Part shown: in pieces, positions 24,799 through 34,320 of the stretch
Position numbering within the stretch: position 1 is the stretch's first letter
Layout of the letters: every line of letters begins with the position of its first letter
Assembly (NCBI GenBank): GCA_030153605.1
Contig: JASKLO010000012.1
Coordinates: 1 to 39,872 of the forward strand
Length of the DNA stretch: 39,872 bases
Source: Thermosipho sp. (in: thermotogales)
Lineage (GTDB): Bacteria > Thermotogota > Thermotogae > Thermotogales > Fervidobacteriaceae
Direction of reading: 5' to 3'
Made by a program: the position numbers and the translations under genes
The notes under the pieces: generated by a model
What the model saw: the letters and a program-made list of their open reading frames with translations, nothing else
The model's database searches: none
What the model was told of the DNA's origin: nothing

Positions 24799-25870
24799 CA
24801 TTGCAATATTATTTGTTACTATTCTTGTTTTGTTTACAATTGGTTCAATTGCTATATATAGTTTAGATTTTGCAAAAGAATTTTATTATTCTCAAAATTC
24901 TAATTTATTTGAAAAGTACGTCGTGAACATTATTTTGGGATCTATAGCATTTCTAACTTTTGCATTTTTTATGCCAACTGATTTGGAAAAATACTATAAT
25001 ACATTTTATATTGTTGCTATATCAGCTCTCGTTATTCCTTTATTTTTCCCCGCGATAAACGGGGCACACCGATGGTTAAGGATTGGTGGATTTAGTTTTC
25101 AACCTTCCGAGTTATCTAAAATTTTTCTGATTTTATTTTTTTCCATTTATATCAAAAAGAACAAGGAAAAAATGAATACTTTTATTACAGGAGTAGTAAA
25201 ACCATTTTTATTCTTGCTTCTTCCGCTGTTTTTAATAATAATTGAACCAGATTTGAGTACCTCTGCATTGGTTTTTCTTACTATCGTGACTTTATTGTAT
25301 TTTGGAGGGGCAAAGTTATTCCACTTATTAACAGTTTTCATTGGGTTAGGTGCAATTGGATTTTTGGCTCTTAAATTTGGATTGATACATTCATATCAAC
25401 TTGGAAGAATTAGTTCTTATTTATCGAGACAAATGCCCTGGCAACTAGAAATTGCATTGAAGGCAATTAGTAACGGTGGAATAGTTGGAACGGGACCTGC
25501 TTTAGGGAAATTTTTCTTAACAGTTCCGGCTGCTGAATCTGATTTTATTGTGGCTGTTATAGGCGAAAATTTGGGATACATTGGAATTGTTGTTTTGATT
25601 CTTAGTTACCTAATGATTGCTATTTCTCTTATAAGAGTTTCAGAAGAAGTAAACAATGAAATTCTTAGATATTTTACTTGGGGATATACTACTCTCATGC
25701 TTTTTCATGTGGTCTTTAATACAGGAGTTGTTAGTGGGATTTTTCCGATTACTGGGATACCTTTGCCTTTTGTCAGTTATGGAGGAAGTTCTCTTTTGTC
25801 GTTTTCCATCGGGCTTGGAATTATAGTTTCGGGATTCTTTAATGAATTAAATGATACAAAAAATATATAG
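24788..25870 (+). CDS. FtsW/RodA/SpoVE family peptidoglycan glycosyltransferase
   Basis: 360-residue integral membrane SEDS protein with about ten helices. Family motifs are present: INGAHRWLRIGGFSFQPSEL, EPDLSTSALVFL (with the functionally important Asp), ESDFIVAVIGENLGYIG and PFVSYGGSSLLSF near the C-terminus. SEDS proteins polymerise peptidoglycan for elongation (RodA) or septation (FtsW). No penicillin-binding protein is adjacent to say which. The ATG at 24788 follows GTGGGAGGATTTCT and overlaps the radical SAM gene by 11 bases. Confidence 0.9.
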   Translation: MRTSIAILFVTILVLFTIGSIAIYSLDFAKEFYYSQNSNLFEKYVVNIILGSIAFLTFAFFMPTDLEKYYNTFYIVAISALVIPLFFPAINGAHRWLRIGGFSFQPSELSKIFLILFFSIYIKKNKEKMNTFITGVVKPFLFLLLPLFLIIIEPDLSTSALVFLTIVTLLYFGGAKLFHLLTVFIGLGAIGFLALKFGLIHSYQLGRISSYLSRQMPWQLEIALKAISNGGIVGTGPALGKFFLTVPAAESDFIVAVIGENLGYIGIVVLILSYLMIAISLIRVSEEVNNEILRYFTWGYTTLMLFHVVFNTGVVSGIFPITGIPLPFVSYGGSSLLSFSIGLGIIVSGFFNELNDTKNI

Positions 25871-25882
25871 GGAGCTGTTATT

Positions 25883-26806
25883 GTGAGTTTTTTAGATTCT
25901 GTTGTCGAAAATGTTTCAAAAGTAATAAAAGGAAAAGAAGAGAAAATAAAAATTATTAGTTCATGTTTACTTGCCGGAGGACATGTTTTATTGGAAGATG
26001 TTCCGGGAGTTGGAAAAACTATGCTCGCAAGAGCATTAGCAAAAACCTTTGATTTAGATTTTAAAAGGGTTCAGTTTACTCCAGACCTTTTACCGACTGA
26101 TTTAACTGGGTTGTACATTTTTGAAAAAGAAAGTGGACAATTTGTTTTTAAAAAAGGCCCCTTATTTACAGAAGTTTTATTAGCTGATGAAATTAATAGA
26201 GCAACTCCAAGAACTCAATCAGCTCTTTTGGAGGCCATGGAGGAAAAACAAATTACTGTTGAAGGAAACACACATTATCTTCCAAATGTTTTTTTTACAA
26301 TTGCCACGCAAAATCCTATAGAATCCGAAGGAACTTTCCCATTGCCTGAAGCACAGCTTGATAGGTTTATGGTTAGGCTTGACATTGGATACCCAGAAAA
26401 AGATCACGAAATTGAGATGTTAATTTCTCAATTTGATCATCATCCTATTGAAGATATAGAGCCTTTGATTTCAAAGAAGGAATTGTTAAACAAAATGGAA
26501 GAAGTTAAAAAAGTTAAGGTTAGTAATTCAATTTTAGAATACATTGTTGATATTGTTAATTCAACAAGAAATCACGAAGATATAAAAGTAGGAGCTAGTC
26601 CGCGAGCTTCGATTGTTTTGATGAAGCTTTCCAAAGCGTATGCCTACCTTGAAGGAAGAGATTTTGTCATTCCAGATGATATTAAGTATCTTGCCCCCTT
26701 TGTTTTAAATCATAGGATTATTTTAACGATTGAAGCAAAAATCAAAAGGCTCAGTCCATTTGAAATTATTAGCGAAGTTTTAAATGAAGTAAAAGTGGTG
26801 AAATAG
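25883..26806 (+). CDS. MoxR family AAA+ ATPase
   Basis: 307 residues. Walker A is in EDVPGVGKTMLARALA, Walker B and sensor regions in LLADEINRATPRTQSALLEAMEE and FTIATQNPIESEGTFPLPEAQLDRF, and a C-terminal lid begins near ASPRASIVLMKLSKAYA. All are diagnostic for MoxR. These chaperone-like ATPases remodel or activate partner proteins. The next gene encodes a DUF58 protein, the usual MoxR partner with a von Willebrand A-like fold. GTG start at 25883, after GGGAG. Confidence 0.92.
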   Translation: MSFLDSVVENVSKVIKGKEEKIKIISSCLLAGGHVLLEDVPGVGKTMLARALAKTFDLDFKRVQFTPDLLPTDLTGLYIFEKESGQFVFKKGPLFTEVLLADEINRATPRTQSALLEAMEEKQITVEGNTHYLPNVFFTIATQNPIESEGTFPLPEAQLDRFMVRLDIGYPEKDHEIEMLISQFDHHPIEDIEPLISKKELLNKMEEVKKVKVSNSILEYIVDIVNSTRNHEDIKVGASPRASIVLMKLSKAYAYLEGRDFVIPDDIKYLAPFVLNHRIILTIEAKIKRLSPFEIISEVLNEVKVVK

Positions 26807-26809
26807 ATA

Positions 26810-28024
26810 ATGGAAATTCAGAATAGTCAACTAATTTTTCTTACAGTTATAGTAATATTTCTAAATTTTATTAGTATCAATGGAATTTCTTTATTTTTAC
26901 TTGCATTTATAATTTACGAATGGATAAATTTCAAAATAATTGTTAATAGAATAGAAAGTGTAAAACTGAATGCATTTTTTAAGAACAAAAGAGCTCTTAT
27001 TGACGAAAATGTAGAGTTTCGTATTGAAATTTTTGGAATAAAAAAATGCATCAATTTTTCTATATCTATACCAGAATTAGGTGTTAATAAAAGGGATAAA
27101 ATGATTTGCCCTAAATTTGCGAGAATATCATTTTTTCATTCATATCACACTCGCGGTGAAAAAATTGTTTCTAGAGTGTTTTTAAATTACCATTCTCCTT
27201 TTTTTAGGGTTATAAGGAAATTTGATGTAAATGCAAAAATATTTGTGTTACCAAATTTTGAGATGGTTAGATTTAATAAAGAGAAAATTTTGGAGTTAAT
27301 TCCAAATTTATCTAGTTATTTGAAGCTTTTGGAAGATCCCACTCATATTATGGGAATAAGAGAATATAACAACGATCCTGTTAAAAAAATACATTGGAAA
27401 CTCTCAGCTAAATATAATAAATTACTGGTCAAAAATTATGAATTTTCTTCTCAAGGAAAGCTTTTTGTAGCAGTATTTTTAAATCTTCATCCTGAAATTT
27501 TTTCTAAAAAAGCCTGGATCCCCATTCTTAAAAAATATACGGAAGATGTTATAACAGGTGTAGCGGGAATTATAAAAGAAGCAGTTGAAAAGAATATACC
27601 CACACGACTTTTATTAGACACAAAAGACGGGGTAAAAAGTATATATTCAAATGATTGGATAGATCATTTTGATCTTCTTGCACAGGCATACGGATCAACA
27701 GAAGTTTATAATTACGAAATGTATGAAAAAATAGAAAACGAGATTCAATTTAATGACACGTTGTTAATAGTTTCAATGTATCTAACAGAAAAGGATATTC
27801 CTTATATTTTAAGATTAAGAGAAAAATGTTCTAAAATTATAGTTTTAATACTTCCTTATGGCTTTAGAAGATATAGTACTAAAAAATTTAAAACATACTT
27901 TAATATTCCTCCAGATATTTTAGAAATTTACAAAAAGGCATTAATTTTAAAGGAAAATGATATCTTTGTGGAAATTTACAATGAAAATACATCTTTCCAG
28001 GAGGGCATTGAACTTGTTAATTGA
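26810..28024 (+). CDS. DUF58-domain protein (MoxR-associated)
   Basis: 404 residues. Two N-terminal hydrophobic segments (about 5-35) are followed by a beta-rich part and then the DUF58 core, marked by MGIREYNNDPVKKIHWKLSAKYNKLLVKNYE read in pieces (REYNNDPVKKIHWKLSA, LVKNYE). It begins 3 bases after the moxR stop. In other bacteria this pair works with a transmembrane transglutaminase-like protein; here the third gene is a membrane protein without that core. Likely membrane-anchored and cytoplasmic; precise role unknown. Confidence 0.85.
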   Translation: MEIQNSQLIFLTVIVIFLNFISINGISLFLLAFIIYEWINFKIIVNRIESVKLNAFFKNKRALIDENVEFRIEIFGIKKCINFSISIPELGVNKRDKMICPKFARISFFHSYHTRGEKIVSRVFLNYHSPFFRVIRKFDVNAKIFVLPNFEMVRFNKEKILELIPNLSSYLKLLEDPTHIMGIREYNNDPVKKIHWKLSAKYNKLLVKNYEFSSQGKLFVAVFLNLHPEIFSKKAWIPILKKYTEDVITGVAGIIKEAVEKNIPTRLLLDTKDGVKSIYSNDWIDHFDLLAQAYGSTEVYNYEMYEKIENEIQFNDTLLIVSMYLTEKDIPYILRLREKCSKIIVLILPYGFRRYSTKKFKTYFNIPPDILEIYKKALILKENDIFVEIYNENTSFQEGIELVN

Positions 28025-29261
28025 CACAATAGTCTTTATTTCTTTTTTTTCTTCTTTTATAAGTTTTAATTTATATTTCTTCATTTTTCTAGGTATTACT
28101 TATTTAGCATTTCGTTTTGAAAAACTAAAGTGGTTGTATTTTATCTCGTTAGTCGGTTTGTTAATTGTTTTTAAAAATCCACTACCAATTCTTCTAGTTT
28201 ATTCATATGAAAAAACCAAAAAAAAGAATTTAGAGATTTATTCATTTCTTGCATACTTTTTAACTAGTTCCTTTTTTTATAACAATTTAAAGGTCATAAT
28301 TTTTACTGTGGCGATAGTGTTATTGTTATCAATAAAGGAAAAGAAATTAGTTTATTTGATTTTAATTCCACTTCTTTTAATTCCTTCTTTTTTTAGCCCT
28401 TATCAAAATATTTCAACTTTGAGTGTGCAAAACAGCTATGATATTCAAACAAATTTAGATAACTCAACATTAACCTCTCAAGAAAATGAAACCAATTTGA
28501 ACAATCAAAGTGAAGTCAATTTCAAATTTAATCAAACAGAAGATACTAAGTTTGAGAATCTAGTTTTTACTTTGTTATTTTTTGCAGGAATATTTTCGCT
28601 TTATCTTCTTTTAAAATTTACAACTAAACCAACAATAAAAATTCTTCTTGGAGTTGTCGCAATAGTAAGCTTTTCATACCTCGTGTTTTTAATAGTATTT
28701 CCACATTTAACTAGAGATTTTTATATTCCTAATGAACAGATGGTATTTGATGAATTGTCTGCCGAGCAATTTAATAATCAAAATCTGTCTTTAGAAAAAG
28801 CCACGAGTGTGAGCACATTTACTGAAAAATCTTTTAATTTTCTAAAACTTGTTAGATTAGGTTTAGTTATATTAGTAATTGGTTTAATAATATTGTTGAT
28901 AATAGTAATCTATCTGGTTAGAAATTTAACAGAAAAGACTACAAAAGAGGAAGAAAAAAATGCCCATAATATTTGGAAAACTGAAGATACTTACGAAGAT
29001 ATTTTAAAATTAAATTCCAATGATCTTTTAAAAAGAGTGTATGTTTATATTAGGGCGAAAATATTCCCCGGATTATTTTATTTAACCCCTTATGAATTGG
29101 CGCAAAGATATAAAAAAGATAAAGAACTTTTTTATATTACAGATCTTTTCGTAAAATCAGAATATGGAAAGTTAGATATAAAATATGATTCTGAGGAATT
29201 GAAAAATATTTTAAAAATAATTCTTGAAAGATATAACCCTCAAATTTTTCAAAATCATTGA
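28014..29261 (+). CDS. Membrane protein with DUF4129-like C-terminus
   Basis: 415 residues. Several hydrophobic helices occupy about residues 3-130, a polar Asn/Gln-rich external stretch lies at about 140-180, two or three more helices follow at about 185-285, and a cytoplasmic tail contains LLKRVYVYIRAKIFPGL and YLTPYELAQRY, resembling DUF4129 of TgpA-type transglutaminase proteins. No Cys-His-Asp transglutaminase core is present. AGGAGGG at 27999-28005 places the start at TTG 28014, overlapping the DUF58 gene by 11 bases; an ATG at 27981 is ahead of that site. It is the last gene of the long plus-strand run and overlaps the pepF stop by 7 bases. Confidence 0.7.
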   Translation: MLIDTIVFISFFSSFISFNLYFFIFLGITYLAFRFEKLKWLYFISLVGLLIVFKNPLPILLVYSYEKTKKKNLEIYSFLAYFLTSSFFYNNLKVIIFTVAIVLLLSIKEKKLVYLILIPLLLIPSFFSPYQNISTLSVQNSYDIQTNLDNSTLTSQENETNLNNQSEVNFKFNQTEDTKFENLVFTLLFFAGIFSLYLLLKFTTKPTIKILLGVVAIVSFSYLVFLIVFPHLTRDFYIPNEQMVFDELSAEQFNNQNLSLEKATSVSTFTEKSFNFLKLVRLGLVILVIGLIILLIIVIYLVRNLTEKTTKEEEKNAHNIWKTEDTYEDILKLNSNDLLKRVYVYIRAKIFPGLFYLTPYELAQRYKKDKELFYITDLFVKSEYGKLDIKYDSEELKNILKIILERYNPQIFQNH

Positions 29262-30997
29262 ATAACTTCATTTAATATTTTTCTAAGAAAATCAAAAGCT
29301 TTTTGCCAGAATTTTTCATCGTTTATATTAATTCCTACATTCTCTAAAAGTTTTTCGGGCTTATCACTTCCACCACTTTCAAGAAGTTCAATGTATTTTG
29401 GTACGAAATTTTTCCCTTCCTCGAGATATTTTTCATATAAAGAAATCACAAGACAATTTGCATAATTATATGCATATACGTAAAAAGGTGTATGGAAAAT
29501 ATGAGGAATAGTGGCCCATTCGAATTTGTATTCTGGAGTTATTTTTACACTATCTCCAAACATAAGGTTTAATTCTTTTTCATAGATATCTGATAACTCA
29601 TCCCAAGTAGCCATACCTTGCTTACTAATAAGATTATGTGCTTCAATTTCAAAACGAACAAACATATTTTGTCTAAACATCGTAGCAAATATTTCTTCAA
29701 GTTTTGAGGCAATAAAAAACCTTTTTTCCTCGCCTTTTAGTTGATTTTTTAGTTTTTCGAAAACTAGGAACTCTCCAAAGACAGATGCTAACTCTGCCAT
29801 TGTTAAGGGTGTATGGTAATTTAAATAAGTTTGTTTTGAAGAAAGCGTGCCATGTAACCCATGACCGAGTTCATGGGCAAGTGTCATTACATCGTTCATA
29901 TGTCCCATAAAGTTGACTAGAACAAAGGGCTTTATCGTAGGAGTGTAGTATGAACAAAACGCTCCTCCCATTTTTCCTTTAGATATTTCAGAATGGATCC
30001 TTTTTTCTTCAAAAAAATCTTTAACGATTTCCCCTACTTTTTCATCAAATTCAAAGTAAGCATTTAGAACAATTTCTTTGGCTTCTTCAAAAGTATATTT
30101 TCTTGAATTTTTGCTTAAAGGAGCATAAATATCGGCGGGAGTTAATGTTTCATTCATTATTTCAGATTTCCATTTATAGTATTTATGAACAATTTCTACG
30201 TTGTCCACAGTTACTTCTATAAGTTTTTTAACACTTTCATCAGAAACTCTATTTTCCATATTTCGCATTGAAATTGGTTCATTATAATTTCTTAATCTCG
30301 CTTCTGTATCAAAGTCATTTACTACAATGTTGTATAGCCCATTAATAACAACTTTATCTTTTTCATATTTTTCAAATAAAGTTTTCATAGCTTTTTTTCT
30401 TAAATCACCATTTTCTGATCGTCTCAAAGATCTTACTTCACTATCTGTTAATTGTTTTATTTTTCCATCGATTTCAATTTCAAAGATATAAGAAGATGTA
30501 ATTTTTTCATAAAGTTCTGCAACAGCATCTCTTCTAGAAATACTAGTAGCTGCAAGGACTTTTTCGGCATCTTTTGAAAGAATATGATTTTTCTCCTCCA
30601 ATATTTTGTTGAAAAAATTAGAATATTCTGGAATTTTTCTAGTTAGTTCTTTAAGTTTTTCGTTTGAAAGTTTTGCAAAATCACTGTTTAAGGGTGATAA
30701 AAGTTCCAAAATCTGGGAATAATATTTGTTTGAAAGACTGTATAATTGTTGATGTTTAGGATTAGTAGTATCTTCTGCAAATAACAAACTAGAAAATTGT
30801 AGTGGTTTTGAAAGTTCATTCATAATGTTTTCAATTTCCATTAGTAGGTTTCTAATTGATTCCGGTTCAATTGACTCATTGATTTTGTTTTCATAGCTTT
30901 CAACAAGCTTTTTAGTTGTTGAAAGAATTTGTTCTAAATCATTCTTAATTACAGATTCATCTAATTCGCTGTAAAACACAGAAAGATCCCATTTCAT
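29255..30997 (-). CDS. pepF: Oligoendopeptidase F (M3 family metallopeptidase)
   Basis: 580 residues. The zinc site HELGH is at residues 375-379 in TLAHELGHGLHG, with the third-ligand Glu about 25 residues on in TMAELASVFGEF. The N-terminal helical domain (about 60-200) and the conserved FCSYYTPTIKPFVLVNF segment match PepF/M3B peptidases, which cut short peptides in the cytoplasm. The ribosome-binding site TGGAGGGG precedes the ATG. It is a single-gene unit, divergent from the gene at 31125 and convergent with the membrane-protein gene. Confidence 0.93.
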   Translation of the reverse strand: MKWDLSVFYSELDESVIKNDLEQILSTTKKLVESYENKINESIEPESIRNLLMEIENIMNELSKPLQFSSLLFAEDTTNPKHQQLYSLSNKYYSQILELLSPLNSDFAKLSNEKLKELTRKIPEYSNFFNKILEEKNHILSKDAEKVLAATSISRRDAVAELYEKITSSYIFEIEIDGKIKQLTDSEVRSLRRSENGDLRKKAMKTLFEKYEKDKVVINGLYNIVVNDFDTEARLRNYNEPISMRNMENRVSDESVKKLIEVTVDNVEIVHKYYKWKSEIMNETLTPADIYAPLSKNSRKYTFEEAKEIVLNAYFEFDEKVGEIVKDFFEEKRIHSEISKGKMGGAFCSYYTPTIKPFVLVNFMGHMNDVMTLAHELGHGLHGTLSSKQTYLNYHTPLTMAELASVFGEFLVFEKLKNQLKGEEKRFFIASKLEEIFATMFRQNMFVRFEIEAHNLISKQGMATWDELSDIYEKELNLMFGDSVKITPEYKFEWATIPHIFHTPFYVYAYNYANCLVISLYEKYLEEGKNFVPKYIELLESGGSDKPEKLLENVGININDEKFWQKAFDFLRKILNEVIQ

Positions 30998-31124
30998 ATT
31001 TTCCCCTCCATTAATTAAATTGTTCGCCTTTTTACATTAATTTTATCATTTTTATTTTAAAACTTATTATAAGTAATAAAAAATGTTAAAATAAATGTTA
31101 GAATGATTTAGAGGGGTGATTAAA

Positions 31125-32782
31125 ATTAAAGAGAAAGTAAAGAATGTTTGGTTTTTAGTGTTTACTTTAATTTTAGGTGGTTTTCTACTTTTGATAAATT
31201 ATAATCACTTCTTAATATCAATTGATCCAGTTTTATTGCTTTTGCTTTTTTTAGGTTTGTTTTTGAGCAATATAATGGATTTAAGAATTCATAATTTTAG
31301 TTTTATGACTGAATTTTTAATTATTATTCCCTTTTTATTGTTTGTTTCTCCAGAAACAATTACCATATTTAGTTCTATTTTAAAATTACTATTTTCAAAG
31401 AACAATAAAACTATCAAGTTTTCTTTTTCTTTCTTGATGCTTTCATTTGGGACTTTTTTATACCATCTAGTTCCAATTGACTATTTAAAGATCCCAGTTT
31501 TTACAGTTGGATTTTTAGCAATAAATATGGTTTTAGTTATTATTTTCTTTGAAATAAAAATTATTAAAAGAACATTATTTTCAATATTTAAAGTCTATTT
31601 GTTAATTATAACTCTTTCTTTTGTACTATCTTTTGCATACATATTACCAGAGATAAAGAAAGAATATATGCTCCTTTTATTTATAGTTTATGCTTTTATT
31701 TCTTATTTTATGTACGAATATGTTAAAGAATATAATGTCTATATTCTAGAAAAAATTGAAAATAAGAAGTTGAAGAATGTTAATGAAAATTTAGAAAAAT
31801 TAAAAGATTTTATATTTAACAACTCTTTATCGAATGAAAATTTAGAACAAAGATTAAGTGAATTAATGAAAATAGTAAGCAACATATCTGGTTTTAAAGT
31901 GGCAGTAATGAGCGTTTTTGATAGAAATTCTAATAAAGTTATTAGAATAGCTCAACATGGTTTGGATAATTCTGAGTTTGAGAAGATTAAGAAGCAAAAC
32001 CCTACAATTTCAGATATTATAAAATACTTTGATAGAAGGTTTGAAAAAACGGCATTTATTTTATTCCGCGTGGAGTAACACTCTTTGATGATAATATTGG
32101 ATATGTTATTTCAGAGAAAAGAAAAATAGATAATGAAAGTCAATGGGATCCTTTGGATTTGCTTTTGGTTCCTATTGAAGATGAGGATTCAAATATAATT
32201 GGTTATATAAGTTTAGATTTACCAGAATCTGGATTACGGCCCACATTAGACGAATTAAGCTTATTGCGTTTCCTATCGTGGGTTATATTTGAAGTTTTGA
32301 AAAAAACACCTTTATCAAGATATTGGATTACTGAAAAAGAAAAGTATTTGAAAAATATATCCTATTCTTCTTTCATTAGAGCTTGTGAAAATATTATTAG
32401 AACTTCAGAAAAAGTAGTACTTGCGTTTATAGACATAGATGAATTCGATAAAATTAATTTAGAAAAAGGGCCTGAATTTGCTGACTCAATTTCCTCTCAG
32501 TTAGAAACATATTTCTTTGAGAAGTTTAAAAACGCTATTTTTTACAAAATAAGTGGAGAAACATTTATAGTTCTATTTCAAGATGTTTCAAAATCAAGTG
32601 TACTTGTATATCTAAATGGATTGATAAAATGGATAAAAGAAAAAAACCCAGGTATTAGTTTAAGTATTGGGATTAGTTATGATTTTAATAAACAAAAAGG
32701 TATTTTTGATTTAATTTTTGAAGCCAAAAAGGCTTTAGAAGTTGCTAAAAAATCAGGTGGTGGGAGGATTCAAGCTTTATGA
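31125..32782 (+). pseudogene. Membrane protein with GAF-like and degenerate GGDEF domains, interrupted by a frameshift
   Basis: Two adjoining frames, 31125-32078 and about 32045-32782, together give a coherent protein: about six N-terminal helices, a coiled coil, a GAF-like region and a C-terminal GGDEF-fold domain. The signature reads KISGETFIVLF, with SGETF in place of GGDEF, so cyclase activity is unlikely. Reading -1 within the A6 run at 32044-32049 continues the protein smoothly as FEKNGIYFIPRGVTLFDD; one missing A is the simplest explanation. The ribosome-binding site GAGGGGTGA (31111-31119) fits an ATT start at 31125 better than the GTG at 31116, which lies inside it. The 3' end overlaps truA (ATGA). 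It may be a real lesion, a homopolymer error or slippage. Confidence 0.65.
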
Positions 32783-33513
32783 AGAGATTTGCTATAGAAT
32801 TTTCTTATGATGGAACAAATTTTTTTGGATATCAAGGTCAACCAAATGTCAGAACGGTTCAAGGCGAGTTAGAAAATGCTTTAGAAAAAATTTTTAAAGA
32901 AAGAATTTACACCCAAGCGGCAGGTAGAACAGATGCCGGGGTTCATGCAAATGGTCAGGTTGCAGCTTTTAATTGTCCTATTGATAGATTGACCTCACAA
33001 GATATAAAGAATGCTTTAAATGCTAATCTGCCGAGAGATATATATGTAAAAAAAGCTTGGGAAGTTGAAAAAAATTTTAATCCACGTTTTAATGCTAAAA
33101 AGAGAATATACCATTATTTTATAAAAACTGATGAAAGAGATGTTTTTCTTAGAAATTATGTTTGGCATTTTAATTATAAACTAAATATTGAAAAAATGAG
33201 AATTGCTGCTAGTTTTTTAGAAGGAGAGCATGATTTTAGTTCTTTTAAAAAAGGAAAAGATGAAAAAAATCCAATTAGAACTATATTTAGAATAAGAATT
33301 ATTGAATTAAAGTCAAATTTAATTTTAATACGGGTAGAAGGAATTTCTTTTTTAAGAAGTATGGTCAGGAATATTGTTGGCTCTCTTGTCAAGGTTGGTT
33401 TGGAACAATGGCCTCCAGAGAAACTAAAAGAAGTTTTAGAATTGCGTTCTAGACAAGAAGCCGCAGGTACTGCTCCACCTCACGGACTATATTTATATAA
33501 AGTATTGTTTTGA
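32779..33513 (+). CDS. truA: tRNA pseudouridine(38-40) synthase TruA
   Basis: 244 residues. Catalytic Asp52 is in the hallmark AAGRTDAGVHANGQ; FSYDGTNFFGYQGQPNVRTVQGELE precedes it and RFNAKKRIYHYFI, FLEGEHDFSSFKK and SFLRSMVRNIVGSL follow, all typical of TruA. It converts uridines 38-40 of the tRNA anticodon stem to pseudouridine. The ATG overlaps the stop of the upstream gene by 4 bases, so expression may depend on that gene's second reading frame being translated. Confidence 0.96.
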   Translation: MKRFAIEFSYDGTNFFGYQGQPNVRTVQGELENALEKIFKERIYTQAAGRTDAGVHANGQVAAFNCPIDRLTSQDIKNALNANLPRDIYVKKAWEVEKNFNPRFNAKKRIYHYFIKTDERDVFLRNYVWHFNYKLNIEKMRIAASFLEGEHDFSSFKKGKDEKNPIRTIFRIRIIELKSNLILIRVEGISFLRSMVRNIVGSLVKVGLEQWPPEKLKEVLELRSRQEAAGTAPPHGLYLYKVLF

Positions 33514-33525
33514 ATAGGTGATAAA

Positions 33526-34320
33526 ATGGGAAAGAAAAAAAGATTGGATGTAATTTTAGTTGAAAAGGGATTGGTAGAAAGCAGAGAAAAAGCCAAAAGG
33601 TTGATAATGGCAGGTAAGGTTATTGTAAATAACGAAAAAATTGATAAGCCAGGAAAAATGATAGATGAAAATGTGGATATTAGAGTAAAAGAAGGAGAAA
33701 AATATGTAAGTAGAGGCGGATATAAAATTGAAGGTGCGTGGAAGACATTTCGCTTTGAGATAAAAGATAAAGTTGTTTGCGATATAGGGGCTTCTACAGG
33801 AGGATTCACGGATTTTTTGCTTCAGAATGGCGCGAGAAAGGTTTATTGTGTAGATGTTGGATATGGGCAGTTACATTGGAAAATTAGAAATGATCCTAAA
33901 GTAGTGGTTATGGAAAGAACAAACGCGAGAGATTTGGAACTTGAAGAAAAAGTTGATTTAGTTGTCTGCGATGTTTCATTTATTTCATTAAAAAATATTT
34001 TTTCCACAATCAAAAGAATTCTCAAGCCAAAAGGTGTGGCCATAGTTTTAGTGAAACCACAATTTGAAGCCGGAAGAGAAAATGTTGGAAAAGGCGGAAT
34101 TGTAAGAACGAAAGAAGTACACAAAAAAGTTTTATATGATATAATTAAAAATGCTATTGAAATAGGGCTATGTCCAAAGAATTTGGATTTTTCGAAAATA
34201 AAAGGTACTGATGGAAATATAGAATTTTTTCTGGAATTATTTAATGAAAGTTGTAATGATGAAAATATATTTAATAAGGTAGAAGAGGTTGTAAACAAAG
34301 CATGGGAGGAATTGTCTTGA
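33526..34320 (+). CDS. TlyA family rRNA (cytidine-2'-O)-methyltransferase
   Basis: 264 residues. An S4 RNA-binding domain (1 to about 62, RLDVILVEKGLVESREKA, AGKVIVN) is followed by the junction YVSRGGYKIEGA and an FtsJ-like SAM domain with motif I VVCDIGASTGGFTDFLL and CVDVGYGQLHWKI; VKPQFEAGRENVGKGGIV is near the end. This order is the TlyA signature, known to methylate 16S and/or 23S rRNA. Thirteen bases separate it from truA, with RBS ATAGGTGATAAA. It overlaps the next gene by 4 bases. Confidence 0.92.
   Translation: MGKKKRLDVILVEKGLVESREKAKRLIMAGKVIVNNEKIDKPGKMIDENVDIRVKEGEKYVSRGGYKIEGAWKTFRFEIKDKVVCDIGASTGGFTDFLLQNGARKVYCVDVGYGQLHWKIRNDPKVVVMERTNARDLELEEKVDLVVCDVSFISLKNIFSTIKRILKPKGVAIVLVKPQFEAGRENVGKGGIVRTKEVHKKVLYDIIKNAIEIGLCPKNLDFSKIKGTDGNIEFFLELFNESCNDENIFNKVEEVVNKAWEELS

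Noticed and set aside
31081-31100. AAATGTTA direct repeat 12 bases apart ahead of the GAF/GGDEF-like gene as an operator
   Set aside because: The repeats are low-complexity A/T sequence with no supporting promoter geometry.
32044-32050. Classical programmed -1 slippery heptamer (A AAA AAC)
   Set aside because: The run is out of register with the zero frame (GAA AAA ACG), so tandem slippage would mispair. I kept the frameshift itself as a finding, with a missing base as the leading explanation.
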